Part shown: in pieces, positions 24,482-33,607 of the stretch | Layout: every line of letters starts with the position of its first letter | Numbering within the stretch: position 1 is the stretch's first letter | Assembly (NCBI GenBank): GCA_016719755.1 | Contig: JADJYM010000015.1 | Location: forward strand, 62,001-126,000 | Length of the DNA stretch: 64,000 bases | Source of the DNA: Novosphingobium sp. | GTDB taxonomy: Bacteria > Pseudomonadota > Alphaproteobacteria > Sphingomonadales > Sphingomonadaceae | Direction of reading: 5' to 3' | Notes under the pieces: generated by a model | Told to the model about the DNA's origin: nothing | What the model saw: only the letters and a program-made list of their open reading frames with translations | Databases searched by the model: none | Made by a program: the position numbers and the translations under genes

Positions 24482-24922
24482 ATGGACCGCAACGACCTGT
24501 TACCGATTGGCGAACTGGCGAAGCGCACTGGGCTCGCGGTGTCGGCGATCCGTTTCTACGAGGACAAGGGCCTGATCCAGGCCTTCCGGACGATGGGCAA
24601 CCAGCGCCGCTTCCTGCGCAGCGACATCCGCCGCCTCAGTTTTATCCTGATCGCGCAGCAATTGGGGCTGGGCCTGGCCGAGATCGAAAGCGAGCTTTCG
24701 AAGCTGCCGCAGGGCCGCACGCCCACGGTGAACGACTGGCAAAAGATCAGCCGCTCGATGCGCAAGTCGATCGACGCCAAGATCCAGCTGCTCACCCGCA
24801 CCCGCAGCAAGCTGGACGAATGCATCGGCTGCGGCTGCCTCAGCCTCGAACGCTGCCGCCTCTACAACAAGGACGACCGGGCAGGCGCCGGAGGGACGGG
24901 GCCAAGGTTCGTGCTCGAATAG
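24482..24922 (+). CDS. soxR: Redox-sensitive transcriptional activator SoxR
   Basis: A 146-residue MerR-family regulator. The N-terminal winged helix is LLPIGELAKRTGLAVSAIRF, followed by YEDKGLI. A long dimerisation helix leads to the [2Fe-2S] cluster site CIGCGCLSLERC (Cys114, 117, 119, 125), spaced exactly as in E. coli SoxR. The protein is activated by redox-cycling compounds oxidising the cluster. A consensus SoxR box lies just upstream. The stop is one base from the convergent smc stop. There is no soxS, as expected outside enteric bacteria. Confidence 0.96.
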   Translation: MDRNDLLPIGELAKRTGLAVSAIRFYEDKGLIQAFRTMGNQRRFLRSDIRRLSFILIAQQLGLGLAEIESELSKLPQGRTPTVNDWQKISRSMRKSIDAKIQLLTRTRSKLDECIGCGCLSLERCRLYNKDDRAGAGGTGPRFVLE

Positions 24923-24923
24923 G

Positions 24924-27900
24924 CTACTCCGCCGCGAGCAGCTGCTCCGCTGCCTGCAGGTCGACGCTGACCAGGCGGCTGACCCCGCGTTCCACCATGG
25001 TCACGCCGAACAGGCGGTGCATCCGGCTCATCGTCACGGCGTTGTGGGTGACGATCAGGTAGCGGGTGTCGGTTTCCCCCACCATCGCGTCGAGCAGGTC
25101 GCAGAAGCGCTCGATATTGGCATCGTCCAGCGGCGCGTCGACTTCATCGAGCACGCAGATCGGCGCGGGATTGGTGAGAAACAGCGCGAAGATCAGCGCG
25201 ACGGCGGTCAGCGCCTGTTCCCCGCCCGATAGCAGGGTGAGCGATTGCAGCCGCTTGCCCGGCGGCTGGGCATAGATCTCCAGCCCCGCTTCAAGCGGAT
25301 CGTCTGAATCGACAAGCGCAAGGTGGGCCTGTCCGCCTTCGAACAAGCGGGTGAACAAGCGGCGGAAATGCTGGTCGACCGCCTCGAACGCGGCGCGCAG
25401 CCGCTCGCGCCCCTCGCGGTTGAGATTGCCGATCGAGCCGCGCAGACGGTTGACCGCCTCGTGCAGTTCGGCCTGCTCGGCCAGGCTGGTGCCATGGCGC
25501 GCCTCGGCCTCGGCCAGTTCGTCTGCGGCGACAAGGTTGACCGGGCCGATCCGTTCGCGGTCGGCCAGAAGCTTGTCATGATCTGCGCTTTCCTGCGGAG
25601 CGGGGCCAACTTCGGCGGAAGCAAAAGCAAAGCGCTCGGGCAGCAGCGGCGGCGGGCACTGGAACCGCTCGCCGGAGATTCCGGCCATTTCGGCGCGGCG
25701 GCCCTCCTCGTTCTCGGCGCGGGCGGCGGCTCCGGCGCGGGCCTCGCGGGCTGAGGCGAGCGCCTCGTTCGCGGCGGCGAAGGCCTGTTCGGCGCGGCGG
25801 GCGGCCTCGCCGGTTTCGCCCACCCGGGTCTCGGCGGCGGCCAGTTCGGCGGCAAGGCGGCTGCGCACCCCGTCCCCATCCTCGATTTCGCGCATCAGCC
25901 CGGCGGGCTTGGCGGCGATCACCGCGCGCTCTTCCTCGATCTCCTCGAAGCGGCGGGTCATCTGGGCGAGGCGACTGGCGGCATCCCCGGCGCGGGCCTG
26001 CCAGGATTTGATGTCGGCGCGCTGGGCATTGGTCCGCTCGCGCGCGACGGCGATGGCCTGATCGTGCGCGGCAAGGGCGGCGGTTGCCGCCTGAAGGCCG
26101 GAGCGGGCGGCATCGTGGCGGGCCTGCGCGGCGGCGAGCTGGGCGCGGCCCATGGCCGGATCGGGCAGGGCGGCGCGGCGTTCCTCAGCCGCTAGGCGTT
26201 CGGCCTCGGTCTGGGCGCGCTGCTCGGCAAGGTCGGTGGCGGCAGCGGCCAGTTCGGCGCGGCGGGTCTCCAGCCTGGCCTTGGCTGCTTCAGCTTGATC
26301 GACCGCACGCAGGGCGGCGCGTTCGGCATCGGCGGCAGCAGCAACCGCGCGTTCGGCGGCGATAATCCCGGTCTGGATCGCGGCCAGATCGTCCTGCACC
26401 GCTCTGGCGCGGACTTCCGCCTCGGCCAGCGCGGCGCGCAGCGGGGGAAGCTCAAGCTCCAGCGCGGCGAAGCGATTGTCCGCTTCCAGTCGCGCCGCCT
26501 CGGCCGCGCCTTCACCGCGCGCGACGAAGCCATCCCAGCGGCGCAGGCGGCCTGTCAGCGTCACCAGCCATTCGCCCGGAGCCAGCGCGCGGCCATCGTC
26601 GGCCTCTGCCACGTGGACCAGGGCGAGCCGCGCGGCGAGCTGCGGCGGACACTGGGTGACATGGGCGGCAAGGCTGCCGAGAACCGGAGCAGGCGCCTCA
26701 GCCCCGGTCCAGAACCGCCCGTCGCCATCTTCCGGAGCCGGTCCCAGTGGAGCCTTGGCATCGCGCCCCAGCACTGCGGCGAGCGCGCGTTCAAAACCCG
26801 GCGCGGCGCGCACCTGATCGAGCGCCACCGGCAGGCCATGCTTAGCCCCCGCCTGCCTTGCCCGCGCTTCGCGGTCGCGCAGCAGGGCCGCGTGCTCGCG
26901 CTCGATCCCGGAAAGTTCGGCGCGCGCTTCGGCGAGGGCAGAAGAGGCGGCATCGCGCGCGGACTGAAGCTCGGCCTTGCGGGCCTGCTGCATTTCCAGC
27001 GCGGCGCGGGCCTGGGTCAGCGCGGCCTCGGCGGCGGCGCGGCGCTGCTCGGCCCCGGCGAGCGCGGCATCGGGATCGCCTTCGCGCCCCAGCGCGGCGC
27101 GCAGCTCGTCCTGCCGCCGCACTTCGCCATCCAGCCGGGCGAGGCGGTGTTGCGCGGCGGTCAGCGCGGCATCGGCCACGCGCCATTCCGCCTCGACCCC
27201 GGCCTGGTCGGCGGTGGCCTTGGCCAGCGCGAGTTCGGCGGCGCGCAGGGTGCGGTCGGCATCATCGAGTGCTGCGGCGATCACCGGGCGGCGGCGCTCG
27301 TCGGCTTGCAAGGCCTCTTCCCCGCTCGCCAGATCGCGTTCCAGCCGGGCGAGGGCATCGGCGGAATCGCGGGTAAGGCGATCGGCCTCCTGGTGGTCTT
27401 CCTCCAGTCGCTGGCGCTGCCGGTCGAGGTCTTTCAGGCGCTGTTCGGCGGCCTCCAGCTGGCTGGTCAGCTGGGCCATGCGGTGGCCATGGGCCGTGGC
27501 GTCATCGCGCCGGTCGGCCAGTTCATCGCGCGCCTGCGCCAGTGCCTCGGCGCAGGAATGCTGGGCGTCCTGCGCGGCTTTCATCGCCGCCTGTGCTGCC
27601 GCGACGCGCGCCTCGGCGCCCTGGGCTTCGGCGCGCGCGGCCTCGGCTGCCTGGGCGGCATCGCGCCAGCGGGCGAAGACCAGCCGCGCTTCGGCCAGGC
27701 GGATCCGTTCGGTGAGCGCTGTGTAGCGTTCTGCCGCGCGGGCCTGGCGGCGCAGGGTGCCGATCTGCTGGTCGAGCTGGCCCATCAGGTCTTCGAGCCG
27801 CGAGAGGTTCGCTTCGGTCGCGCGCAGCTTCTGTTCGGCATCTTTGCGACGGACGTGGAGCCCGGCGATTCCCGCCGCTTCCTCCAGCATCATGCGCCGC

Positions 27901-28352
27901 TCGGCCGGCTTGGCGGCGATTACCGCCGCGATCCTCCCCTGGCTGACAAGGGCAGGGGAATGCGCGCCCGTTGCGGCATCGGCAAACACCAGCGCGACGT
28001 CCTTGGCGCGCACGTCGCGCCCGTTGACGCGGTAGGCTGACCCGGCGCCGCGCTCGATCCGCCGCACGACTTCCAGTTCGCTGCCCGCCTCCCCGGTGTC
28101 GGCATGAAGCACTACTTCGGCGAAATCGCGCGGCGGACGCTGCGCGGTGCCGGCGAAGATCACGTCTTCCATCCCGCCGCTGCGCATCGACTTGGGCGAG
28201 CTTTCGCCCATCACCCAGCGGATCGCTTCAAGCAGGTTGGACTTGCCGCAGCCGTTGGGGCCGACAACCCCGGTCAGGCCGGGTTCGATGCGCAGTTCGG
28301 CAGGCTCGACGAAGCTTTTGAAGCCGCTGAGCTTGAGCCGCTTGATGCGCAT
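24924..28352 (-). CDS. smc: Chromosome segregation protein SMC
   Basis: A 1142-residue ABC-type ATPase. The Walker A GPNGCGKSN lies at residues 31-39, the signature LLSGGEQALTAVAL at about 1041 and the Walker B VLDEVDAPLDD at about 1067. Between them are two long Ala/Glu/Arg-rich coiled coils around a hinge at roughly 500-640. SMC dimers with ScpAB hold and organise the chromosome arms. It is the last gene of a leftward group behind three DsbA-like genes and dciA. The coiled-coil composition produces long open frames on the other strand that are not genes. Confidence 0.97.
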   Translation of the reverse strand: MRIKRLKLSGFKSFVEPAELRIEPGLTGVVGPNGCGKSNLLEAIRWVMGESSPKSMRSGGMEDVIFAGTAQRPPRDFAEVVLHADTGEAGSELEVVRRIERGAGSAYRVNGRDVRAKDVALVFADAATGAHSPALVSQGRIAAVIAAKPAERRMMLEEAAGIAGLHVRRKDAEQKLRATEANLSRLEDLMGQLDQQIGTLRRQARAAERYTALTERIRLAEARLVFARWRDAAQAAEAARAEAQGAEARVAAAQAAMKAAQDAQHSCAEALAQARDELADRRDDATAHGHRMAQLTSQLEAAEQRLKDLDRQRQRLEEDHQEADRLTRDSADALARLERDLASGEEALQADERRRPVIAAALDDADRTLRAAELALAKATADQAGVEAEWRVADAALTAAQHRLARLDGEVRRQDELRAALGREGDPDAALAGAEQRRAAAEAALTQARAALEMQQARKAELQSARDAASSALAEARAELSGIEREHAALLRDREARARQAGAKHGLPVALDQVRAAPGFERALAAVLGRDAKAPLGPAPEDGDGRFWTGAEAPAPVLGSLAAHVTQCPPQLAARLALVHVAEADDGRALAPGEWLVTLTGRLRRWDGFVARGEGAAEAARLEADNRFAALELELPPLRAALAEAEVRARAVQDDLAAIQTGIIAAERAVAAAADAERAALRAVDQAEAAKARLETRRAELAAAATDLAEQRAQTEAERLAAEERRAALPDPAMGRAQLAAAQARHDAARSGLQAATAALAAHDQAIAVARERTNAQRADIKSWQARAGDAASRLAQMTRRFEEIEEERAVIAAKPAGLMREIEDGDGVRSRLAAELAAAETRVGETGEAARRAEQAFAAANEALASAREARAGAAARAENEEGRRAEMAGISGERFQCPPPLLPERFAFASAEVGPAPQESADHDKLLADRERIGPVNLVAADELAEAEARHGTSLAEQAELHEAVNRLRGSIGNLNREGRERLRAAFEAVDQHFRRLFTRLFEGGQAHLALVDSDDPLEAGLEIYAQPPGKRLQSLTLLSGGEQALTAVALIFALFLTNPAPICVLDEVDAPLDDANIERFCDLLDAMVGETDTRYLIVTHNAVTMSRMHRLFGVTMVERGVSRLVSVDLQAAEQLLAAE

Positions 28353-28392
28353 CGCCGTGCCTGCCCCCCTTTCGTACCGGCCCCGTTCCGGG

Positions 28393-29154
28393 TCAGCGCG
28401 CTCCGAGCTTTTCGAGCTCGGCCTTGACCAGCGGCCAGGTGTTCACATCCAGCTTCGCGCCGTTGATGATGAAGGTTGGCGTGCCCTCGATCTTCAGGCG
28501 TTCGCCCTGTTCGGTCGAGGCGTTGGCGAGCGCGGTGGCCTTGGCGGTGTCGGCCAGGCAGGTGGCGGCCTGTTCCTTGGAGATGCCGCGCGCGGCGAAG
28601 AAATCGGTCATCCCCGCCAACTGGGCAATCGCCAGTCCGCGCTTCTCGGGCGGCTGCGAGAAGGCGGCTTCCTGTGCGGCCTTGCCGGCATCCTGCGCGG
28701 TCTTGAAGAAGGCCGCCTGGTTGGCAAAGGTCTGGTCGGTCAGCGCGAAGTAGCTTTCCGGCGCACCGCAGCGGGTCAGCTGGGTGAGGTAAAGATCCAA
28801 CCCGTCGCGCACCATATTGCGCAGCTCATAGCTGACACGGCCGCTGGCGACGAACTGGTCGCGTAGTTCGGCGGTCGCTTCGTGCGAGAATTCCGCGCAG
28901 TGCGGGCAAGTGAGCGAGGCGTATTCGACCAGCTTGATCGGCGCTTCGGGGTTGCCCATGCGGTAGCCAAGTTCCGGAGTGATGGTCACGACATCGGACC
29001 AGGCCTTGCCAGCGGGCGGCGCTACCTTGGCGATCGGATCGCCAGTCAGGCCGGCGGAGGCCTGTTCGTCCTTGCTGCCGCAGGCGGCGAGGCCCAGCAC
29101 GAGCGGGGCGAGAGCGGTAACAAGCGTGATGCGGGAGAAGCGGTGGGCAGTCAT
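28393..29154 (-). CDS. DsbA-family thiol oxidoreductase lipoprotein (CPHC)
   Basis: A 253-residue secreted protein. The signal peptide ends in LVLGLAAC, so Cys25 is probably lipidated. The thioredoxin-like domain has the active site LTCPHCAEF (Cys83-Cys86), the inserted helical domain and the cis-proline loop EGTPTFIINGAKL. It belongs to the thioredoxin_4/DsbA group and should form or isomerise disulfides in the periplasm. Start ATG 29154 gives a standard signal; ATG at 29166 with an adjacent AGGA is an alternative. It is the third of three related genes, next to smc. Confidence 0.88.
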   Translation of the reverse strand: MTAHRFSRITLVTALAPLVLGLAACGSKDEQASAGLTGDPIAKVAPPAGKAWSDVVTITPELGYRMGNPEAPIKLVEYASLTCPHCAEFSHEATAELRDQFVASGRVSYELRNMVRDGLDLYLTQLTRCGAPESYFALTDQTFANQAAFFKTAQDAGKAAQEAAFSQPPEKRGLAIAQLAGMTDFFAARGISKEQAATCLADTAKATALANASTEQGERLKIEGTPTFIINGAKLDVNTWPLVKAELEKLGAR

Positions 29155-29267
29155 GGCTCTGGTCATTTTCCTGCGTAGTGAGTCTGAAAAGCTAGCCGCT
29201 TGGCTAGCGCGGAAGAAGTCCGGGGCGGGGCGGCGAAGGGCTTCTCCACAGGCCCGTCCCGGGGAAA

Positions 29268-29996
29268 TCAGCTGAACCCCTCGGTCAGCGCGTCGAGCGC
29301 CGCGCGCAGGCTGGCCCAGTCATAGAAATTCTGCAGCGTGCCATTGATCGTGAAGCTGGGGGTGCCGCGCACGCCGATCCTGTCGACCGCCGTTTCGGTC
29401 TGATCAGCCAGTCGCTCCGCCGCCGCGCGGTCGGACAGGCAGCGATCAAGCTCCGCCGGTTTGTAGCCGCGCGTCTGCATCAGGCGGTACAGCCCCAGAT
29501 CCTGCGCCATGGCCTTGGTCCGGGTGGCGAAATCGGGGTGTTCCCAGCGCTTGAGCTGCGCCGGATTGGGAGAGCGCAGCCATTCGGCCTGGCGCTGGAG
29601 GACCAGCGAATGGTTACCATAGAACCGGTCGGCCGGCCCGCAATTGGTCAGCAGGGTGGCGGTTACGTCGATCGCGTTGCGCAGGAACGGGCGCACTTCC
29701 AGCGAGATGTGCGCCGGAGTGATGTACTTCGCCTGCAGCGGCGTGGCGGATTCGGCGTGGAAATGCGCGCAGTGCGGGCAAGTGTAGCTGACGAATTCCA
29801 CCACCTTGACCGGCGCCCCGGGGTTGCCGATCAGGTAGCCTCCCTCGGCCGTGCGGGCTACCGGCTGCGCGGGTGACTGCACTGGTGGGGGCGCTTTGGC
29901 GGCGGGTGCGGGTTGCTTCGCCGCCGCCGGGGCAGCGGCGAGCGGCAGCATGGCGCTTAGCGCCGCGAAGGCAAGTGCGAGGATCGGGCGGGTCAT
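29268..29996 (-). CDS. DsbA-family thiol oxidoreductase (CPHC), second copy
   Basis: A 242-residue protein with a cleavable signal (MTRPILALAFAALSAMLPLA) and a Pro/Ala linker to about residue 50. The thioredoxin domain has the active site YTCPHCAHF (Cys73-Cys76) and the cis-Pro loop RGTPSFTINGTLQNFYDW. An extra cysteine pair (TNCGPADRF and ELDRCLSD) is shared with the third copy. It has no lipobox and should be soluble in the periplasm. It lies 113 bases from the lipoprotein copy and 20 bases from the CSHC copy. Confidence 0.88.
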   Translation of the reverse strand: MTRPILALAFAALSAMLPLAAAPAAAKQPAPAAKAPPPVQSPAQPVARTAEGGYLIGNPGAPVKVVEFVSYTCPHCAHFHAESATPLQAKYITPAHISLEVRPFLRNAIDVTATLLTNCGPADRFYGNHSLVLQRQAEWLRSPNPAQLKRWEHPDFATRTKAMAQDLGLYRLMQTRGYKPAELDRCLSDRAAAERLADQTETAVDRIGVRGTPSFTINGTLQNFYDWASLRAALDALTEGFS

Positions 29997-30016
29997 ACCG
30001 GGAGGTTCTAGCCCGC

Positions 30017-30697
30017 TCAGAAGCGCGCGTCGAGTTGCGGGCGCAGCATCGCCCAGTCGTTGGTTCCGGCCAGCACCGTGCCATTGATCGCGAAGCTGGG
30101 GGTGGAGCGGACCCCCAGGGCCACGGCCTGCTGGCTCTGCTTCATCAGGCGCGCTTCCATCGTCTTGTCCGTCAGGCACTTGTCGGCGGTCTGCCGGTCG
30201 TACCCGCGTGAGGCCATGATCGCGTAGAAGCCGAAATCGGCCGCGATCGCGCGGTTGCGCTGGGCGCTGTCAGGATTGCGCCAGCGTTGCTGCTGGGCGG
30301 GGCTGGCCGAAGCCATCGTCGCTATCCAGCGCGACTGGCTGCGCATCATCGCGGCGTGATTGAGGAAGAACTTTTCCTTCGCGCCGCAATTGGTCAGCAT
30401 CGCGGCCGTCAGGTCGACAGGATCGCGGACAACGTGGCGCACCTCGATCGACAGCTTGCCGGGAGCGACATAGCTGAGCCGCAGCGGGGCCTCGGACTGG
30501 GTCTCGAAAGCGGAACAGTGCGAGCAGGTATAGCTGACGAAAGTGGTGAGCTTGACCTTGGCCGCCGGATTGCCAAGCACGTGGCTGCCATAATCGGTAA
30601 CGGTCACGGCCTGGTTCCAGCCGCCGGAAGCGGCGCCGGTGGTCATCAGCGCGGCGGCGGCGAGCAGCGCGCCCCGGAAAATGCGATTGGCCTTCAC
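30017..30697 (-). CDS. DsbA-family thiol oxidoreductase with CSHC active site
   Basis: A 226-residue secreted protein (signal MKANRIFRGALLAAAALMTTGA). Its active site is YTCSHCSAF (Cys58-Cys61), Ser replacing the Pro of the two sister proteins, which should shift the redox potential. The cis-Pro loop is RSTPSFAINGTVLAGTNDW, nearly identical in layout to the second copy. The start codon is GTG at 30697, which overlaps the dciA stop (GTGA), so translation is coupled to it. Confidence 0.88.
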   Translation of the reverse strand: MKANRIFRGALLAAAALMTTGAASGGWNQAVTVTDYGSHVLGNPAAKVKLTTFVSYTCSHCSAFETQSEAPLRLSYVAPGKLSIEVRHVVRDPVDLTAAMLTNCGAKEKFFLNHAAMMRSQSRWIATMASASPAQQQRWRNPDSAQRNRAIAADFGFYAIMASRGYDRQTADKCLTDKTMEARLMKQSQQAVALGVRSTPSFAINGTVLAGTNDWAMLRPQLDARF

Positions 30698-31230
30698 GTA
30701 TCCCCCTGTTCCTGTTCGCCCAGACTGCGCGCGAGAGATTCCAGCACGGTGCGCAGTTCCGGATCCCCGATGTCGCGCAGCGAATCGCCCAGTTCGACCG
30801 GGATCGGCCGCAACGAGGGCGGGGCTGCGGACGGCCGTGTGCCAGCCGGTGGCTTAACCTCACCTTGCCGCAGCTTGACCCTCGCCACAGCCTTGTAGCC
30901 GAAGAAGCGGTTCACCCGCTCAATGATCTCGGGCACCACGTGCTGGATCAGCGGCGCGTGGGCGGGCACGACGACGAGGTCGAGAATTCCGTCGGCCTTT
31001 TCGCCCGGCGGAAAGCGGATCGCCTCGGGCGCGCAGATCCGGGCGTGGGCCGCGCCGACGATTTCCGGCCAGCGGGTCACTACGCTCGATTGGACGAAGC
31101 CGAACTTGCGGAACGCGGTGCGGCCGATTTCGGGCATCAGTTCGGCAATGGTGCGGGGCGCGCCGCCGCGCGGCCGCTCATAGCGGCGCGGGGCCTTGGG
31201 TTTGCCCGGCTTGCTGTCATCCCGTTCCAT
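30694..31230 (-). CDS. DciA-like DUF721 protein
   Basis: A 178-residue basic protein of the DUF721/DciA family. The conserved block runs from ELMPEIGRTAFRKFGFVQSS through RWPEIVGAAHARICAPEAIRF to VVPAHAPLIQHVVPEIIERVNRFFGYKAVARVKL, a KH-like fold. In bacteria lacking DnaC, DciA helps load the DnaB helicase. The N-terminal 40 residues and C-terminal tail are Pro/Arg-rich and likely disordered. It heads the group dciA - three dsbA-like genes - smc and is divergent from mutY at 29 bases. Confidence 0.82.
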   Translation of the reverse strand: MERDDSKPGKPKAPRRYERPRGGAPRTIAELMPEIGRTAFRKFGFVQSSVVTRWPEIVGAAHARICAPEAIRFPPGEKADGILDLVVVPAHAPLIQHVVPEIIERVNRFFGYKAVARVKLRQGEVKPPAGTRPSAAPPSLRPIPVELGDSLRDIGDPELRTVLESLARSLGEQEQGDT

Positions 31231-31259
31231 CAGGACGCAGGCAATGCCATAGCGGCGGA

Positions 31260-32303
31260 ATGGACGCCAGCGCGCAGACGATTCCCGCTTCCCTGCTCGG
31301 CTGGTACGATGCCCACGCCCGCGCCCTGCCGTGGCGCAGTCCGCCGGGCGAAGCACCGCCCGATCCCTATCGGGTGTGGCTGTCCGAAGTGATGCTTCAG
31401 CAAACCACGGTCGCTGCCGTGATCCCCTATTTCGAGAAGTTCACCGCGCGCTGGCCCAGCGTGGCTGCGCTGGCGGCGGCGGACGAGGCGGAAGTCATGG
31501 CCGCCTGGGCGGGGCTGGGCTATTACAGCCGGGCGCGCAACCTGATCGCCTGCGCCCGCGCCGTGGCGGAGGCCGGCGGGATTTTTCCCGATACCGAGGC
31601 GGGCTTGCGCGCGCTGCCGGGGCTGGGCGCCTATACCGCCGCCGCGGTTGCCGCGATTGCCTTTGGCCGCCGCGCGGCGGTGGTTGATGCCAATGTCGAG
31701 CGGGTTGTGGCGCGGCTGGAGGCGCTGGACAGGCCGCTGCCCCAGGCCCGCGCGCGCATCCGCGAGGTGGTGGAGCGGATCACCCCGGAAGACCGCCCCG
31801 GCGATTTCGCCCAGGCGATGATGGACCTTGGCGCGACTGTCTGCACGCCCCGCAACCCGCGCTGCCTGCTGTGCCCACTGGCCGCTGTCTGCAAGGGGCG
31901 AAGCTTGGGTGCCGAACGCTTTCCGGTGAAGCCCGCGAAGAAGGCCAAGCCCGGGCGCAAAGGCCGGGCTTTCTGGATCGAGCGCGACGGCGCGGTCTGG
32001 CTGGTGAGGCGCGCGGGGCGGGGGATGCTGGGTGGAATGCGCGCGCTGCCTGACGATGGCTGGTCCGCGCGCGACGATGGCGCTGCGCCGCCGCCGCTGG
32101 CCGGGCCATGGCAGGGGGGCGGATCGGTGCGCCACACTTTCACGCACTTCCATCTCGATTTGCAATTGATGCTTTATTCGGGAAGCGATTGGGCTAGGCT
32201 TGACCCTCAGGACGGCGAATGGTGGCCGGTGGAGCGGATCGGGGAGGCAGGCCTGCCGACGCTGTTCGCCAAGGCCGCGACGCGCGCCCGGGGAGAGAAA
32301 TGA
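31260..32303 (+). CDS. mutY: A/G-specific adenine glycosylase MutY
   Basis: A 347-residue base-excision repair enzyme that removes adenine opposite 8-oxoguanine. Catalytic Glu is in LSEVMLQQTTVAAV, the helix-hairpin-helix in LRALPGLGAYTAAAVAAIAF and the catalytic Asp in AVVDANVERVV. A [4Fe-4S] cluster is held by C-x6-C-x2-C-x5-C in CTPRNPRCLLCPLAAVC. The C-terminal third is a Nudix-like domain that recognises 8-oxoG (HTFTHFHLDLQL). The last four bases overlap the serine hydrolase start (ATGA). Confidence 0.97.
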   Translation: MDASAQTIPASLLGWYDAHARALPWRSPPGEAPPDPYRVWLSEVMLQQTTVAAVIPYFEKFTARWPSVAALAAADEAEVMAAWAGLGYYSRARNLIACARAVAEAGGIFPDTEAGLRALPGLGAYTAAAVAAIAFGRRAAVVDANVERVVARLEALDRPLPQARARIREVVERITPEDRPGDFAQAMMDLGATVCTPRNPRCLLCPLAAVCKGRSLGAERFPVKPAKKAKPGRKGRAFWIERDGAVWLVRRAGRGMLGGMRALPDDGWSARDDGAAPPPLAGPWQGGGSVRHTFTHFHLDLQLMLYSGSDWARLDPQDGEWWPVERIGEAGLPTLFAKAATRARGEK

Positions 32304-33607
32304 ACGCAGTTCCGGATCATTACCCATTGTCGCGTCGCGCGCTGCTGCGCGGATCGGCGCTGCTGGGCGTGGGCGCGCTGCTTGGCGGCAAGGCTGTGGC
32401 GCAATCGGGCGGCATCGAGGCCGAATGGCCCGCGGTCACCGCGCTGGTCGAACGCTACGTCAAGTCGCGCAAGGTTGCGGGCATGGTCGCAGCGCTGGGT
32501 TGGGCGGACCAGGCACCGGGCTTCATCGCGCGTGGTCGCGAAGGGTTCGATGACCGCGATCCCGGCAGTCCGGCCAGCCTTTACCGCGCCTATTCGATGA
32601 CCAAGCCGCTCACTGGCATGGCGGCGATGCTGCTGATCGATGAGGGCAAGCTCAAGCTTGATCAGCCGCTGGCCGATTTCGCGCCGGAGTTCGCGCAGAT
32701 GCAGGTCGCGCTCGATCCCGAGAAAAGCCTGGCCGCGCGCCCGGCGGAACGGCTGATCACCATCCGCCACCTGCTGACCCACACCTCCGGCCTCGGTTAT
32801 GCGGTGGTCGGGCGCAACAAGGTGGGGGATGAGCTCAAGCGGCTAGGGGTCAACCCCGGCCTTGTCTCGAAGCGCAAGCTGTCCGGTGTGAACGACGGGG
32901 TGCCAACGCCCGGACCGAACGAATTCCTGCGCCGCGCCGCACAGGTCCCGCTGGTGGCGGAGCCGGGCACGCGCTGGGCCTATTCGATGAGCCTCGACGT
33001 GCTGGGGGTGATCATCGGCCGGATCGCGGGCACCAGTTTCGAACAGTTCGTGATCGATCGGCTGTTCGCTCCGCTAGGGATGAGTTCCAGCTATTTCCAG
33101 GTTCCCGCCACCGCGACGCCCCGCTTCACGACCAATTACGTGCTGATTGCCGGAACCCCGGTTGCGATCGATCGGCCGGGCAGGTCGATTTATCAGGATC
33201 CGATCCCCTTCGCGTTCGGCGGGGCCGGGCTGGTGACTACGCCTGCGGACTATGACCGTTTTCTGGCGATGATCGTCAACGACGGCACGGTTGATGGCCG
33301 CCGGGTGATGAGCGAGGCGGCGGTGCGGCTCGGCACGTCAGACCTGCTGCCCGAAGGCGCCAGCCTGAAAGGCACCTGGGTGGAAGGCAACGGCTTTGGC
33401 GCGGGCGGCATTTCGGGCAAGGGCAAGGAAGAAGGCCTTTACGGCTGGTCCGGCGCGGCGGGAACGGTGGGCTATGCCCAGACCCGGCTGAAGCTGCGAT
33501 CCGGCCTGTTCGTGCAATACATGCCGCAGGACCGCCTGCCGGTGCTCAAGGAATTTCCGCTGGCGGTGGGGGCGGACCTCACTGCGCGGATGCAGGGAAG
33601 AAAATGA
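32300..33607 (+). CDS. Beta-lactamase-fold serine hydrolase (class C-like esterase)
   Basis: A 435-residue protein with a probable Tat signal (SRRALLRGSALLGVGALLGG), hence exported folded. The active-site S-x-x-K is SMTK (Ser99-Lys102) and the second motif is the Y-S-M tyrosine loop (WAYSMSLDVLG). HLLTHTSGL is another family hallmark. Such proteins are esterases, peptidases or beta-lactamase relatives; true beta-lactamase activity is not implied. It overlaps mutY and nudC by four bases on either side, a tightly coupled operon. Confidence 0.87.
   Translation: MNAVPDHYPLSRRALLRGSALLGVGALLGGKAVAQSGGIEAEWPAVTALVERYVKSRKVAGMVAALGWADQAPGFIARGREGFDDRDPGSPASLYRAYSMTKPLTGMAAMLLIDEGKLKLDQPLADFAPEFAQMQVALDPEKSLAARPAERLITIRHLLTHTSGLGYAVVGRNKVGDELKRLGVNPGLVSKRKLSGVNDGVPTPGPNEFLRRAAQVPLVAEPGTRWAYSMSLDVLGVIIGRIAGTSFEQFVIDRLFAPLGMSSSYFQVPATATPRFTTNYVLIAGTPVAIDRPGRSIYQDPIPFAFGGAGLVTTPADYDRFLAMIVNDGTVDGRRVMSEAAVRLGTSDLLPEGASLKGTWVEGNGFGAGGISGKGKEEGLYGWSGAAGTVGYAQTRLKLRSGLFVQYMPQDRLPVLKEFPLAVGADLTARMQGRK

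Noticed and set aside
26295-28040. A 581-codon open frame on the plus strand opposite smc, and others like it opposite rsmE, astD/selO, bamB and M16.
   Set aside because: They are complements of Ala/Glu/Arg-rich genes in high-GC DNA, with no domain, no ribosome-binding site and low-complexity sequence.
32300-33607. Calling the serine hydrolase a beta-lactamase resistance gene.
   Set aside because: Only the general SxxK/YxM fold motifs are present; many such proteins are esterases, and the context is a housekeeping operon.
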